DNA of 9,476 nucleotides from an uncultured Collinsella sp. (GTDB lineage: Bacteria; Actinomycetota; Coriobacteriia; Coriobacteriales; Coriobacteriaceae): assembly GCA_958415625.1 (NCBI GenBank), contig CATYZI010000053.1:1-9476 (forward strand), written 5' to 3'. A program made the translations under genes and the position numbers. Numbering within the stretch: position 1 is the stretch's first letter; each line of letters opens with the position of its first letter. This document shows, in pieces, positions 1-5,930 of the stretch. The notes under the pieces were generated by a model. That model saw only the letters and a list, made by a program, of their open reading frames with translations, did not search any database and was not told where the DNA came from.

Positions 1-23
1 GGCATAGACCTTCTGGTCATGCC
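1..23 (+). terminator. Possible hairpin terminator of a gene left of the window
   Basis: GGCAT-A-GACC and GGTCATGCC pair into a 9-bp stem with one bulged A and a TTCT loop. It is followed on the plus strand by TTGCCTTTTG, a weak T-rich stretch. It could end a plus-strand gene outside the window or serve as a second hairpin after the minus-strand gene at 104. The window edge prevents a decision. Nothing coding is visible between here and position 103. Confidence 0.35.
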
Positions 24-75
24 TTGCCTTTTGAATGACAAATTGTCGCCCTGGGTGGCGCGCAGCGTCAACTAG

Positions 76-100
76 TTACGCGGTTCGTAGAACCGCGTAA
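76..100 (-). terminator. Perfect inverted repeat just after the MarR-RGG gene
   Basis: TTACGCGGTT (76-85) and AACCGCGTAA (91-100) form a perfect 10-bp stem with a 5-nt loop. It starts 4 nt after the stop codon of the minus-strand gene. The position fits a transcript end or an mRNA-stabilising 3' hairpin. No T-tract follows on the minus strand (CTAGTTGACG), so it is not a canonical intrinsic terminator. Confidence 0.5.
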
Positions 101-103
101 CCC

Positions 104-1012
104 CTAAAAGCGGTTGCCGCGGAAGCCGCCACCGTTGCGGCCGCCACGGTCGCCACCGCGACCGCCGCGGTCGTTACCACGGTTGCCGCCGAAGCCACCA
201 CGGTTGCCACCGCGATCGCCATAGCCACCACGGTTGCCACCAAAGCCGCCGCGACCGCCACGGTCGCCGCCACGGTCGCCAAAGCCGCCACGGCCACCGC
301 GATCGCCACCGCGACCGCCACGGTCGCCGCCACGGCCACCGCGATCGCCAAAGCCGCCGCGACCGCCACGGTCGCCGCCACGGCCACCGCGCTCGTCACG
401 GCCGCCGCGAGGACCGCGGTCCTCGTCCAGGCCCATGGCGACGAGCGGAGCGATAACCTTATCGAGAGCGGCCATCAGCTCGGTGGCCTCCTCGTAAGAA
501 AGCTCGGGCAGGAGCTTCTCCTTCTTGTTGGCAAGCTCGGTCAGGCCCTCAGCGGCATCCTCGGCAGCGAAGACAACGATCTTGCGCATATCGCCCTCGG
601 CGTCGTCGATGCGGCCGACCAGATCGGCAGCCTCGGCCTCGGCCATCAGGCCATCGAGCTCACGAAGGCGCATGCCCAGCAGGTCGGACATTTCCTTCTG
701 CTCCATCTTGGGCTTGAGGTCAAGAAGCTTGATGGCGCGCTCGATGTTCGCCATGCGCTCGGCCTTGGCCTCCTCCTCCTTGGAAATAGCAAAGCGACGG
801 CTGCGCAGCAGGCGGGCGGCCTTCTGCATCTTGTCCATCAGCTCTTCGTCATCGTAATCAGCGGCGGCCTCGACAACCTCGGCCTCCTCGGCGGAAACCT
901 CGTCAGCAGCCTCAACCTCAGCAGCTTCGGTCTCCACGGTCTCGACTGCCTCGACCTCGGCAGCCATGGTCTCGTTCTCGGTCTCGTTCATGATCTCTTC
1001 GTTCTCAGACAT
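104..1012 (-). CDS. MarR-like winged-helix protein with acidic N-terminus and RGG tail
   Basis: This is a 302-residue protein in three parts. Residues 1-58 are very rich in Glu, Ala and Val and probably disordered. Residues 59-195 resemble a MarR core by eye: a basic helix (KAARLLRSRRF, 65-74), a helix-turn-helix-like stretch (QKEMSDLLGMRLRELDGLMAEAEAADLVGR split over 105-134), a wing-like segment (DDAEGDMRKIVVF, 136-148), then helical text matching the MarR C-terminal dimer arm (EEATELMAALDKVIAPL, 174-190). Residues 199-302 are RGG, RGGF, GGNRGG and similar repeats, typical of RNA-binding or condensate-forming tails. The ATG follows AAGAAGGAG with a 4-nt gap. The neighbouring MFS gene lies upstream on the same strand, 152 nt away, so the two may or may not be co-transcribed. 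MarR membership is inferred from pattern only; the recognition helix is atypical, so DNA binding is unproven. A nucleic-acid-binding role is the safest reading. Confidence 0.85.
   Translation of the reverse strand: MSENEEIMNETENETMAAEVEAVETVETEAAEVEAADEVSAEEAEVVEAAADYDDEELMDKMQKAARLLRSRRFAISKEEEAKAERMANIERAIKLLDLKPKMEQKEMSDLLGMRLRELDGLMAEAEAADLVGRIDDAEGDMRKIVVFAAEDAAEGLTELANKKEKLLPELSYEEATELMAALDKVIAPLVAMGLDEDRGPRGGRDERGGRGGDRGGRGGFGDRGGRGGDRGGRGGDRGGRGGFGDRGGDRGGRGGFGGNRGGYGDRGGNRGGFGGNRGNDRGGRGGDRGGRNGGGFRGNRF
107..418 (-). repeat. In-gene tandem repeats encoding the RGG tail
   Basis: About 310 bp of imperfect repeats encode Arg-Gly-Gly units with interspersed Asp, Phe, Tyr and Asn. The 10-mer GCGACCGCCA begins at 251, 311 and 359 (spacing 60 and 48 nt). 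Copies 311 and 359 are identical for 33 nt. Spacings are multiples of 3, so unit gain or loss would keep the frame. The repetitiveness creates long Ala-rich and Pro/Arg-rich open frames in other phases, which are not genes. Confidence 0.85.
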
Positions 1013-1025
1013 GAGACTCCTTCTT

Positions 1026-1104
1026 GGCCCTCTCGGGCATCATCGCCCCATTCGCGGGGCCCGTCGCGCACTCTTTGCGCTTTATACATTCATGCCTCTC
1101 GGCA
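1026..1104 (-). promoter_or_regulatory. Structured leader with four short hairpins before the MarR-RGG gene
   Basis: Four compact inverted repeats lie in the 152-nt gap upstream of the gene. They are TGCC/GGCA (1093-1104, loop TCTC on plus), GCGCA/TGCGC (1066-1080), GCCCC/GGGGC (1045-1060) and GCCC/GGGC (1027-1038, loop TCTC on plus). The last one ends about 5 nt before the Shine-Dalgarno. TATAAA on the minus strand (plus 1082-1087) could be a -10 box, but I find no convincing -35. If transcription starts upstream of 1104, the mRNA leader is a string of hairpins. A regulatory role is inferred. Confidence 0.4.
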
Positions 1105-1164
1105 AAACGTCCATTAGTTTATGGTGTCGCCATCCAATCTAGCTGCAGAATCTATGTGCACACA

Positions 1165-2580
1165 TTAATGCGACATGTGCGACTCGCGGCGAGCGTACAC
1201 CAGCGACACCGCGAACCCGACAACGGCAATCACGGCCGCCACGCGCACGGCGGCTGCAAATCCTATCGCCTGGGCAACGTCCGACGCAACGCCTGCGGCG
1301 CCAGCAGCCACCGCAGAACTCGAAAGCAGGCCGATAAACAGCGACGGACCAAACGACGCGGCAATCATGTTCCACGTGTTAAGCAATGCCGTTCCGTGAG
1401 GATGCTCAGCGGCGGGAAGCGTCTCCAAACCGGCGGTCTGCGAGGGGCTCAGTACCAAACCGACGCCGGCATACACCACAACGGTCAGCAGCACGACAAC
1501 GCCGATGTTCATGCTTGCCGCGGTCATCGAGATTGCCGTCTGCCCCACAGCGATCAGGGCAAAGCCGACCGGCAGCAGCGGCCACGCACCACGGGCATCC
1601 ATCACGCGTCCGCCCACAATCGAGGTCACGGCGTTGCAGGCGATCGCCGGCAAAATGAGCAAACCCGCGACAAGTGCGGTCATGCCGTATGCGCCCTCAA
1701 AATAGAGCGGCAACAAAACGCTCATCGAGAACGTCGTCATCATCGACACCACCACAAGCAGGCATGCAGGCCAAAAACGAACGCTCGCCATGGGACGCAC
1801 GTTAAGCACCGGATGCTTGAGCTTGAGCTGACGAACCGCAAACAGGCCGAGCACCACAACAGCGGCGAAAAGCGTCGCGATACCGGCCATCACATTGGTC
1901 GAGAACTCGCCTACGGAATACACGAACGCCGTAATGCCGGCAGTGAGCAAAACAACCGACAGAATATCAAGCGTGGTGTTCGAGCGCTCTCCGACATTCC
2001 GAACGAGCTTTGCTGCCGCCGCGGCGACCACGACACCGCCCACCAGCGGCACTACGAACACCGCCCTCCAGCCAAACAACGTGCACATAAGACCACTAAT
2101 CACGGGCCCAAACGCCGGCCCTAGCGTAATGCAGGCACCGCCCAGGCTCATATACAGACCGAGCTTCTCGCGCGGAGCACAAGATAGCACCACATTCATC
2201 ATGAGCGGAAACAAGATGCCCGATCCCGCAGCCTGCAAAATACGACTTGGCAGCAAAACGGTAAACGACGGGGCGACCAGGCACAGAACTTCTCCGGCGA
2301 CCATGCATCCGCATGCGAAAAACAGCAGCTTGCGCGTCGAGAAACGACCGGACAGAAAGGCCATGATGGCCGTAAAGATCGACGTCACGATCATGTATCC
2401 CGAAACGAGCCACTGCGCCGTGGTGGCACTCACCGAAAAGGCCGCCATGATATCGTGCAGTGCCACGTTAATGATGTTCTCGTTAAACGCGGCGACAAAG
2501 GCTGCAATATACATTACGACGAGGAACGCCGAAGTGGCCGATGGCGTTGCTTGAACTTGTTGCTGAGATTTGCTCCCCAT
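1165..2580 (-). CDS. MFS drug/metabolite exporter, DHA2 (14-helix) type
   Basis: This 471-residue membrane protein probably exports drugs or other small molecules in exchange for protons. About 14 hydrophobic segments can be placed, starting near residues 17, 55, 84, 109, 142, 170, 205, 232, 272, 303, 336, 361, 402 and 440. That is the DHA2 (EmrB/QacA-like) layout rather than the 12-helix one. Family signatures are visible: NENIINVAL at 33-41, QWLVSGYM at 56-63, motif A-like GRFSTRK at 78-84, RILQAAGSG at 113-121 (motif B position) and the antiporter motif C-like LGPAFGPVISG at 153-163. The usual early Asp of QacA-type pumps (LDxTIVNVAL) is replaced by Asn-Glu-Asn. The ATG follows GGAAGGA with about a 6-nt gap. 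The gene is divergent from the deformylase gene, with 204 nt between them. Substrate cannot be told from sequence. Confidence 0.9.
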   Translation of the reverse strand: MGSKSQQQVQATPSATSAFLVVMYIAAFVAAFNENIINVALHDIMAAFSVSATTAQWLVSGYMIVTSIFTAIMAFLSGRFSTRKLLFFACGCMVAGEVLCLVAPSFTVLLPSRILQAAGSGILFPLMMNVVLSCAPREKLGLYMSLGGACITLGPAFGPVISGLMCTLFGWRAVFVVPLVGGVVVAAAAAKLVRNVGERSNTTLDILSVVLLTAGITAFVYSVGEFSTNVMAGIATLFAAVVVLGLFAVRQLKLKHPVLNVRPMASVRFWPACLLVVVSMMTTFSMSVLLPLYFEGAYGMTALVAGLLILPAIACNAVTSIVGGRVMDARGAWPLLPVGFALIAVGQTAISMTAASMNIGVVVLLTVVVYAGVGLVLSPSQTAGLETLPAAEHPHGTALLNTWNMIAASFGPSLFIGLLSSSAVAAGAAGVASDVAQAIGFAAAVRVAAVIAVVGFAVSLVYARRESHMSH

Positions 2581-2706
2581 GCATTTCCTTCCTCTTGGAA
2601 CGACAGTCGCATCGCCCCAGAGGAACAGTCCAGGGCGAGCATGAGCCCTAGACTTACGTCAGACGCCGCACGCGACGGATCCGACAACATGGTCCAACGT
2701 TGAAAG

Positions 2707-2746
2707 ATTGTAACGCTGACGCGCAGCTTTCCTTCCGCGCTATTAT
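2707..2746. promoter_or_regulatory. Candidate back-to-back promoters between MFS and deformylase genes
   Basis: Toward the deformylase gene, CTGACG (2716-2721) and TATTAT (2741-2746) are 19 nt apart, a usable if wide -35/-10 pair. The -10 lies 38 nt before the start codon. Toward the MFS gene, the minus strand reads TACAAT (plus 2707-2712), a good -10 without a clear -35; it would leave a leader of about 120 nt. The rest of the 204-nt gap shows only a weak AGGGC/GCCCT repeat (2632-2649). Prediction is by eye only. Confidence 0.35.
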
Positions 2747-2784
2747 TAAAAGTCCACGAAAGCACGAGACATGAGGAGCCCGCC

Positions 2785-3195
2785 ATGATTAAGCCCATCA
2801 TGAAATCCGAGTTCTTTTTGCGCCTGCCTTCCGAAGACGCGGGACCCGACGATGCCGCGACCGGGCAGGACCTCCTGGATACGCTCCATGAGCATGAGCA
2901 CGAGTGCGTGGGCCTTGCCGCCAACATGATTGGCGTGCGCAAACGCATCATCTGCGTAAAGGACGGCAACAGGGCGCTGCTGATGTACAACCCTCAAATT
3001 CTTGAGCAGGTCAATTCCTATCAGACGAGCGAAGGATGTCTCTCGCTTTCCGGCGAGCGCCCCTGTACTCGCTATCGCCGCATTAAGGTTGAGTATTTGG
3101 ACGAGAATTTCGTCCACCGCATCAAAAACTTCTCGGGCTACACCGCCGAGATCATCCAACACGAAATCGACCACTGTTGCGGAATCGTTATTTAG
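2785..3195 (+). CDS. def: Short peptide deformylase-family protein with a variant motif 1
   Basis: The 136-residue protein should remove the formyl group from the N-terminal Met of new proteins, using a bound metal (usually Fe2+). Motif 2 is EGCLSL (83-88, metal ligand Cys85). Motif 3 is QHEIDH (125-130, ligands His126 and His130, catalytic Glu127). Motif 1 is GLAANMIG (43-50), where the near-universal Gln of GLAAxQIG is Met48. It stops just after motif 3, so it lacks the C-terminal helix region of about 165-170-residue enzymes. From memory, short deformylases with AANMIG occur in clostridia and relatives, so this looks like a real subfamily, not damage. The ATG has GAGGAG 6 nt upstream. The gene is monocistronic: divergent promoter on the left, shared terminator on the right. 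Activity is likely but weaker or altered specificity is possible. Confidence 0.88.
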   Translation: MIKPIMKSEFFLRLPSEDAGPDDAATGQDLLDTLHEHEHECVGLAANMIGVRKRIICVKDGNRALLMYNPQILEQVNSYQTSEGCLSLSGERPCTRYRRIKVEYLDENFVHRIKNFSGYTAEIIQHEIDHCCGIVI

Positions 3196-3210
3196 TTCCG
3201 CCGATTCAAG

Positions 3211-3246
3211 AAAGCTCCCTGCAGCAAAACAACTGCAGGGAGCTTT
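3211..3246. terminator. Bidirectional intrinsic terminator
   Basis: A perfect 14-bp stem (AAAGCTCCCTGCAG at 3211-3224 with its complement at 3233-3246) closes an 8-nt loop. TTTT follows on the plus strand, and TTTCTTG on the minus strand. It sits 15 nt after the deformylase stop and 24 nt beyond the aminotransferase stop, so it can end both convergent genes. Confidence 0.93.
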
Positions 3247-3270
3247 TCATAGTGCGGAACTTCTATCCCA

Positions 3271-4791
3271 CTAGCTCTGGCGGTAATGATCGAAGAAGTC
3301 GGCGAGATCTTCGAGGGACTCTTTGAGCACTTCCATGCGCGGCAGGTACACGATACGGAAGTGGTCGGGCTCAGCCCAGTTGAAGCCGCCGCCGCGCGTG
3401 ATCAGAATCTTCTTCTCGTGCAGCAGGTCAAGGGCGAACTGCTCGTCATCGGTAATGTTGAACTTCTTCACATCCATCTTGGGGAAGATGTAGAACGCCG
3501 CACGCGGCTTAACCACCGAGATGCCGTCAATCTTGTTGAGCGCCTCATACACAAAGTTGCGCTGCTCGTAGACACGGCCGCCGGGGCGGATGTAGTCGTT
3601 GACGGACTGATGGCCACCGAGCGCCGTCTGAACGATCGACTGAGCCGGCACGTTGGAGCACAGGCGCATGTTGGAGAGCATGTTGATGCCCATGATGAAG
3701 TCGCTCATGCAGCGCTGGTTGCCCGAAAGCACCATCCAGCCAATACGATAGCCCGCGATCATGTGCGACTTGGACAGACCGCTAAAGGTGACGCAGGGCA
3801 GATCGGGAGCGAGCGAGGCAATCGAGACGTGCTCGTAGCCGTCCATGCACAGGCGGTCGTAGATCTCATCAGCAAAGATCATCAGCTGATGCCTGCGTGC
3901 AACCTCGACGATGCCCTCGAGCACCTCGCGCGGATAGACGGAACCCGTGGGGTTGTTGGGGTTGATGATGACGAGGGCTTTGGTCGCGCTCGTGATCTTG
4001 GACTCCATATCCTCCAGGTCGGGATACCAATCCGCCTGCTCATCGCACAGATAGTGCACAGGATGACCGCCGGCAAGGGTTGCGCACGCCGTCCAGAGCG
4101 GATAGTCGGGGCTGGGGATCAGAATCTCGTCGCCATTGTCGAGCAGCGCGTTCATCGAAAGCTGAATGAGCTCGGACACGCCGTTGCCCGTGTAGATATG
4201 CTCCATCTGAACGTTGGGCAAGCCCTTGATCTGCGAATACTGCATGATCGCCTTGCGCGCGGAGAACAGGCCACGCGAGTTGGAATAGCCTTCGCAGTCG
4301 GGCAGCTGCTGGCGCATGTCCTTGATGACCTCATCGGGCGTGCGGAAACCGAAGGGCGCCGGGTTGCCGATATTGAGCTTGAGGATGCGCTCGCCCTCGT
4401 CCTCCATACGGGCGGCCTCGTCGACGACGGGACCGCGCACGTCATACAGGACGTTATCGAGCTTGGTGGATTTAGAAAAAGTACGCATGGTGGTGCTCCT
4501 TGCAATTTGAGCTGAGGGATGGGGTTCGGGCTTGGAATCGTTGCGGGGTGATGATGCCTCGCCTTGATCGGCGTCGCCGGCAAGCAGCCAGGTAACATCG
4601 ACCTCCAAAATACGGGCGAGCAGCTCAGCCACATCGCGCCGCGGAATCGTCTTGCCGCTCACATATTGGCTCATCTGACTCTTGCCGAGTTTTTTGCCGA
4701 GCATCTCCGATGCGCGGATCACGTCCGACTGGCGAACGTCGCGATCGGACATAGCCTGTCGCAGACGATCGCTAAACGTCTCTTGGGCCAC
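3271..4791 (-). CDS. alaA: XRE-type HTH fused to AlaA-like alanine aminotransferase
   Basis: From the GTG at 4791 this encodes 506 residues. AAGGAGG sits 5 nt before that GTG; the ATG 13 codons further up (4830) has no good ribosome site. Residues 5-72 are a lambda-repressor/XRE-like HTH (TFSDRLRQAMSD...KSQMSQYVSGKTIPRRDVAELLARIL). Residues 73-101 are a Ser/Pro/Glu-rich linker. Residues 102-506 are a 405-residue fold-type I PLP aminotransferase, as long as E. coli AlaA and similar to it throughout (KLNIGNPAPFGF, GNGVSELI, DYPLWTA, INPNNPTG, FADEIYD, SGLSKSHM, RIVYLPR). In aminotransferase numbering the expected PLP residues are present: Asn179, Asp207, Tyr210, Lys240 and Arg378. The likely reaction is pyruvate + glutamate to alanine + 2-oxoglutarate. 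Unlike MocR regulators (GntR domain plus aminotransferase fold), the DNA-binding part is XRE type and the enzyme looks fully active. A GTTCAATT array upstream suggests autoregulation. An internal start at 4488 could yield the enzyme alone. Confidence 0.9.
   Translation of the reverse strand: MAQETFSDRLRQAMSDRDVRQSDVIRASEMLGKKLGKSQMSQYVSGKTIPRRDVAELLARILEVDVTWLLAGDADQGEASSPRNDSKPEPHPSAQIARSTTMRTFSKSTKLDNVLYDVRGPVVDEAARMEDEGERILKLNIGNPAPFGFRTPDEVIKDMRQQLPDCEGYSNSRGLFSARKAIMQYSQIKGLPNVQMEHIYTGNGVSELIQLSMNALLDNGDEILIPSPDYPLWTACATLAGGHPVHYLCDEQADWYPDLEDMESKITSATKALVIINPNNPTGSVYPREVLEGIVEVARRHQLMIFADEIYDRLCMDGYEHVSIASLAPDLPCVTFSGLSKSHMIAGYRIGWMVLSGNQRCMSDFIMGINMLSNMRLCSNVPAQSIVQTALGGHQSVNDYIRPGGRVYEQRNFVYEALNKIDGISVVKPRAAFYIFPKMDVKKFNITDDEQFALDLLHEKKILITRGGGFNWAEPDHFRIVYLPRMEVLKESLEDLADFFDHYRQS
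4486..4501 (-). promoter_or_regulatory. Internal ribosome binding site and ATG at the fusion junction
   Basis: On the minus strand, AAGGAG (plus 4496-4501) stands 7 nt before an in-frame ATG (plus 4486-4488). That ATG is codon 102 of the fused gene and matches the natural first residue of stand-alone AlaA enzymes, giving exactly 405 residues. It is at least as good a start site as the GTG at 4791. Two products, one with and one without the HTH, are therefore plausible. Confidence 0.7.
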
Positions 4792-4810
4792 TAGAACCTC
4801 CTTGCTAGCA

Positions 4811-4894
4811 AAGTTCAATTTATACAACACGAATTGAACCTGAGTTCAATTTAGGCAGCAGTATAGCGCCGTGCTATCTCGAAAAGTTCAATTT
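4811..4894. promoter_or_regulatory. Cluster of four GTTCAATT operator-like sites
   Basis: Copies lie at 4813-4820 (+), 4832-4839 (-), 4844-4851 (+) and 4886-4893 (+). The middle two form a perfect palindrome with 8-bp arms and a 4-nt spacer. The outer two share the 11-mer AAGTTCAATTT. Centres of the three same-direction copies are 31 and 42 bp apart, close to 3 and 4 helical turns. The cluster covers the promoter region of the HTH-aminotransferase gene, so its own XRE domain is the obvious candidate to bind. Binding is inferred. Confidence 0.75.
4819..4849 (-). promoter_or_regulatory. Candidate promoter of the HTH-aminotransferase gene
   Basis: On the minus strand TTGAAC (plus 4844-4849) resembles a -35 box. 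TGTATA (plus 4821-4826) is 17 nt downstream, and overlapping TATAAA (4819-4824) is 19 nt downstream. The -35 lies inside one repeat copy, the spacer holds the second and the third abuts the -10, an arrangement typical of repression. A second possible -10, TATACT (plus 4860-4865), has a repeat copy 20 nt upstream, too far for a standard promoter. Confidence 0.5.
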
Positions 4895-4954
4895 CAAAAA
4901 TAAAATGAGCAAGACCTCGAGATTTATCCCAAGGCGATAACGACGTGCACGCAT

Positions 4955-5812
4955 TTAGAGGTATTCGAGGAAACGAGCGGCGGCAAGCGAAACATCGGCC
5001 GTTCGATATATGGCGTTGATCTGCCGATGGGGATGCCCCTCGAGCGAACGCACGGCAACATCGAACTGACAGCGACGCAAGATGAGCGCCGGAAGGATGC
5101 TCACGCCCAGGCCATCCTCGACCATAGCCATAATCGCATAGTCATCCCAAGTCGACAGTTTTGAGCGCACCGCCAGCCCCGCCCGACGGAATAGCGGCGT
5201 AATCTCATCATCGGTACCCCGTTCCAGCAGAATAAACTGCTCGTTGGCTAAATCGGCAAGAGAAACGACCTCCGCCGTGGCAAGCGAGGAGTCCGCTGGC
5301 ACCACGGCCATCAACTCGTCTTGCACCAACGGTCGCGACGCCATGCCGGCGCCACGTGGCTCGCGCGGAATAAAGCCCAGGTCGCAGCGGCCTTCCGCCA
5401 CCCATTGCTCAATCTCGGAGTAATCGCCCATCAGCAACTCATAATCGACGTCCGGGTGATCGGCGCGAAAACGCGCAATGACCGGTGGCAGCACGTGGGT
5501 CGCCACACTCGAAAACGTACCAATGCAGATCTTGCCGCGCATGAGCCCACGCATCTCGTCCACGTGTCGCTGCAGGCGGCCAAACTCCTCGCAGAGCGCC
5601 TCAACCGCCGGCATGATCTGCCGCCCATCGGCAGAAAGCACCACACCCTCGCGGCTGCGGTCGAGCACCTTAAAACCCCAATCGGTCTCAAGGTCGCCCA
5701 CCATGCGGCTCACGCCCGACTGCGAATAGCTCAGCCGCTCGGCGGCGCGCGTAAAACTGCCGGCACGCACCGTCTCGAGCAGCACCTGCATCTTTTGAAT
5801 ATTCGTTTCCAC
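4955..5812 (-). CDS. LysR-family transcriptional regulator
   Basis: This 285-residue LysR-type regulator has the standard N-terminal winged HTH (residues about 5-63: LLETVRAGSFTRAAERLSYS, then QSGVSRMVGDLE, and the wing DRSREGVVLSADG). A linker helix (64-90) leads to the periplasmic-binding-like effector domain from about residue 94 (GKICIGTFSSVATHVLPPVI, FRADHPDVDYEL, GRCDLGFI, VEDGLGVSILP). The start is GTG with GGAGG 6 nt upstream; the next in-frame ATG is codon 8 and would cut into the HTH helix. It is divergent from the EamA transporter gene, the classic arrangement for a LysR regulator and its target, and two LysR-type palindromes lie between them. The effector is unknown. The HTH-aminotransferase gene follows downstream on the same strand after 163 nt with its own promoter, so a shared operon is unlikely. 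Confidence 0.93.
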   Translation of the reverse strand: METNIQKMQVLLETVRAGSFTRAAERLSYSQSGVSRMVGDLETDWGFKVLDRSREGVVLSADGRQIMPAVEALCEEFGRLQRHVDEMRGLMRGKICIGTFSSVATHVLPPVIARFRADHPDVDYELLMGDYSEIEQWVAEGRCDLGFIPREPRGAGMASRPLVQDELMAVVPADSSLATAEVVSLADLANEQFILLERGTDDEITPLFRRAGLAVRSKLSTWDDYAIMAMVEDGLGVSILPALILRRCQFDVAVRSLEGHPHRQINAIYRTADVSLAAARFLEYL

Positions 5813-5830
5813 GGCACCCCTCCACCTTTA

Positions 5831-5901
5831 CATGAGTTTTTGTCATGTTATCCATGCATTATATTCGCTTTTCTTCTAAAGCCAGTTCACCCATAGTGAA
5901 C
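5831..5901. promoter_or_regulatory. LysR-type operators and promoter in the divergent gap
   Basis: GTTCAC-N5-GTGAAC (5885-5901) is a perfect 6-bp-arm palindrome and contains a T-N11-A LysR box. CATGA-N7-TCATG (5831-5847) is a second one, also T-N11-A. Between them the minus strand reads a perfect TATAAT (plus 5858-5863), probably the -10 of the lysR gene; no strong -35 is seen. The first box sits upstream of that promoter, the second just downstream of it in the lysR leader. This fits autorepression plus control of the transporter. For the transporter itself, TATATT (5860-5865) is a possible -10. Confidence 0.6.
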
Positions 5902-5930
5902 ATGCTCGGATATAGAGGGGATGTCAGCAC

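Noticed and set aside
76..399. Ala/Val-rich minus-strand frame inside the RGG repeat region
   Set aside because: It is a phase-shifted reading of the RGG repeats. The RGG frame continues into a full protein with a good ribosome site.
1024..2124. 366-codon plus-strand open frame opposite the MFS gene
   Set aside because: It is antisense to a clear 14-helix transporter, and its translation is His/Arg/Gln-rich with no domain, as expected for a GC-rich shadow frame.
2632..2649. AGGGC/GCCCT inverted repeat upstream of the MFS gene
   Set aside because: Only 5-bp arms with an 8-nt spacer, expected by chance in GC-rich DNA.
2771..2788. Five-codon ORF (ATG to TGA) overlapping the deformylase start as ATGA
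   Set aside because: It arises from the Shine-Dalgarno sequence itself and has no ribosome site; probably chance.
3286..4515. 409-codon plus-strand open frame opposite the aminotransferase
   Set aside because: The minus-strand frame is an unmistakable AlaA enzyme; the plus-strand product has no recognisable motif.
4924..4940. TTATC/GATAA hairpin after the lysR gene as terminator
   Set aside because: Only a 5-bp AT-rich stem with no T-run after it; too weak to call.
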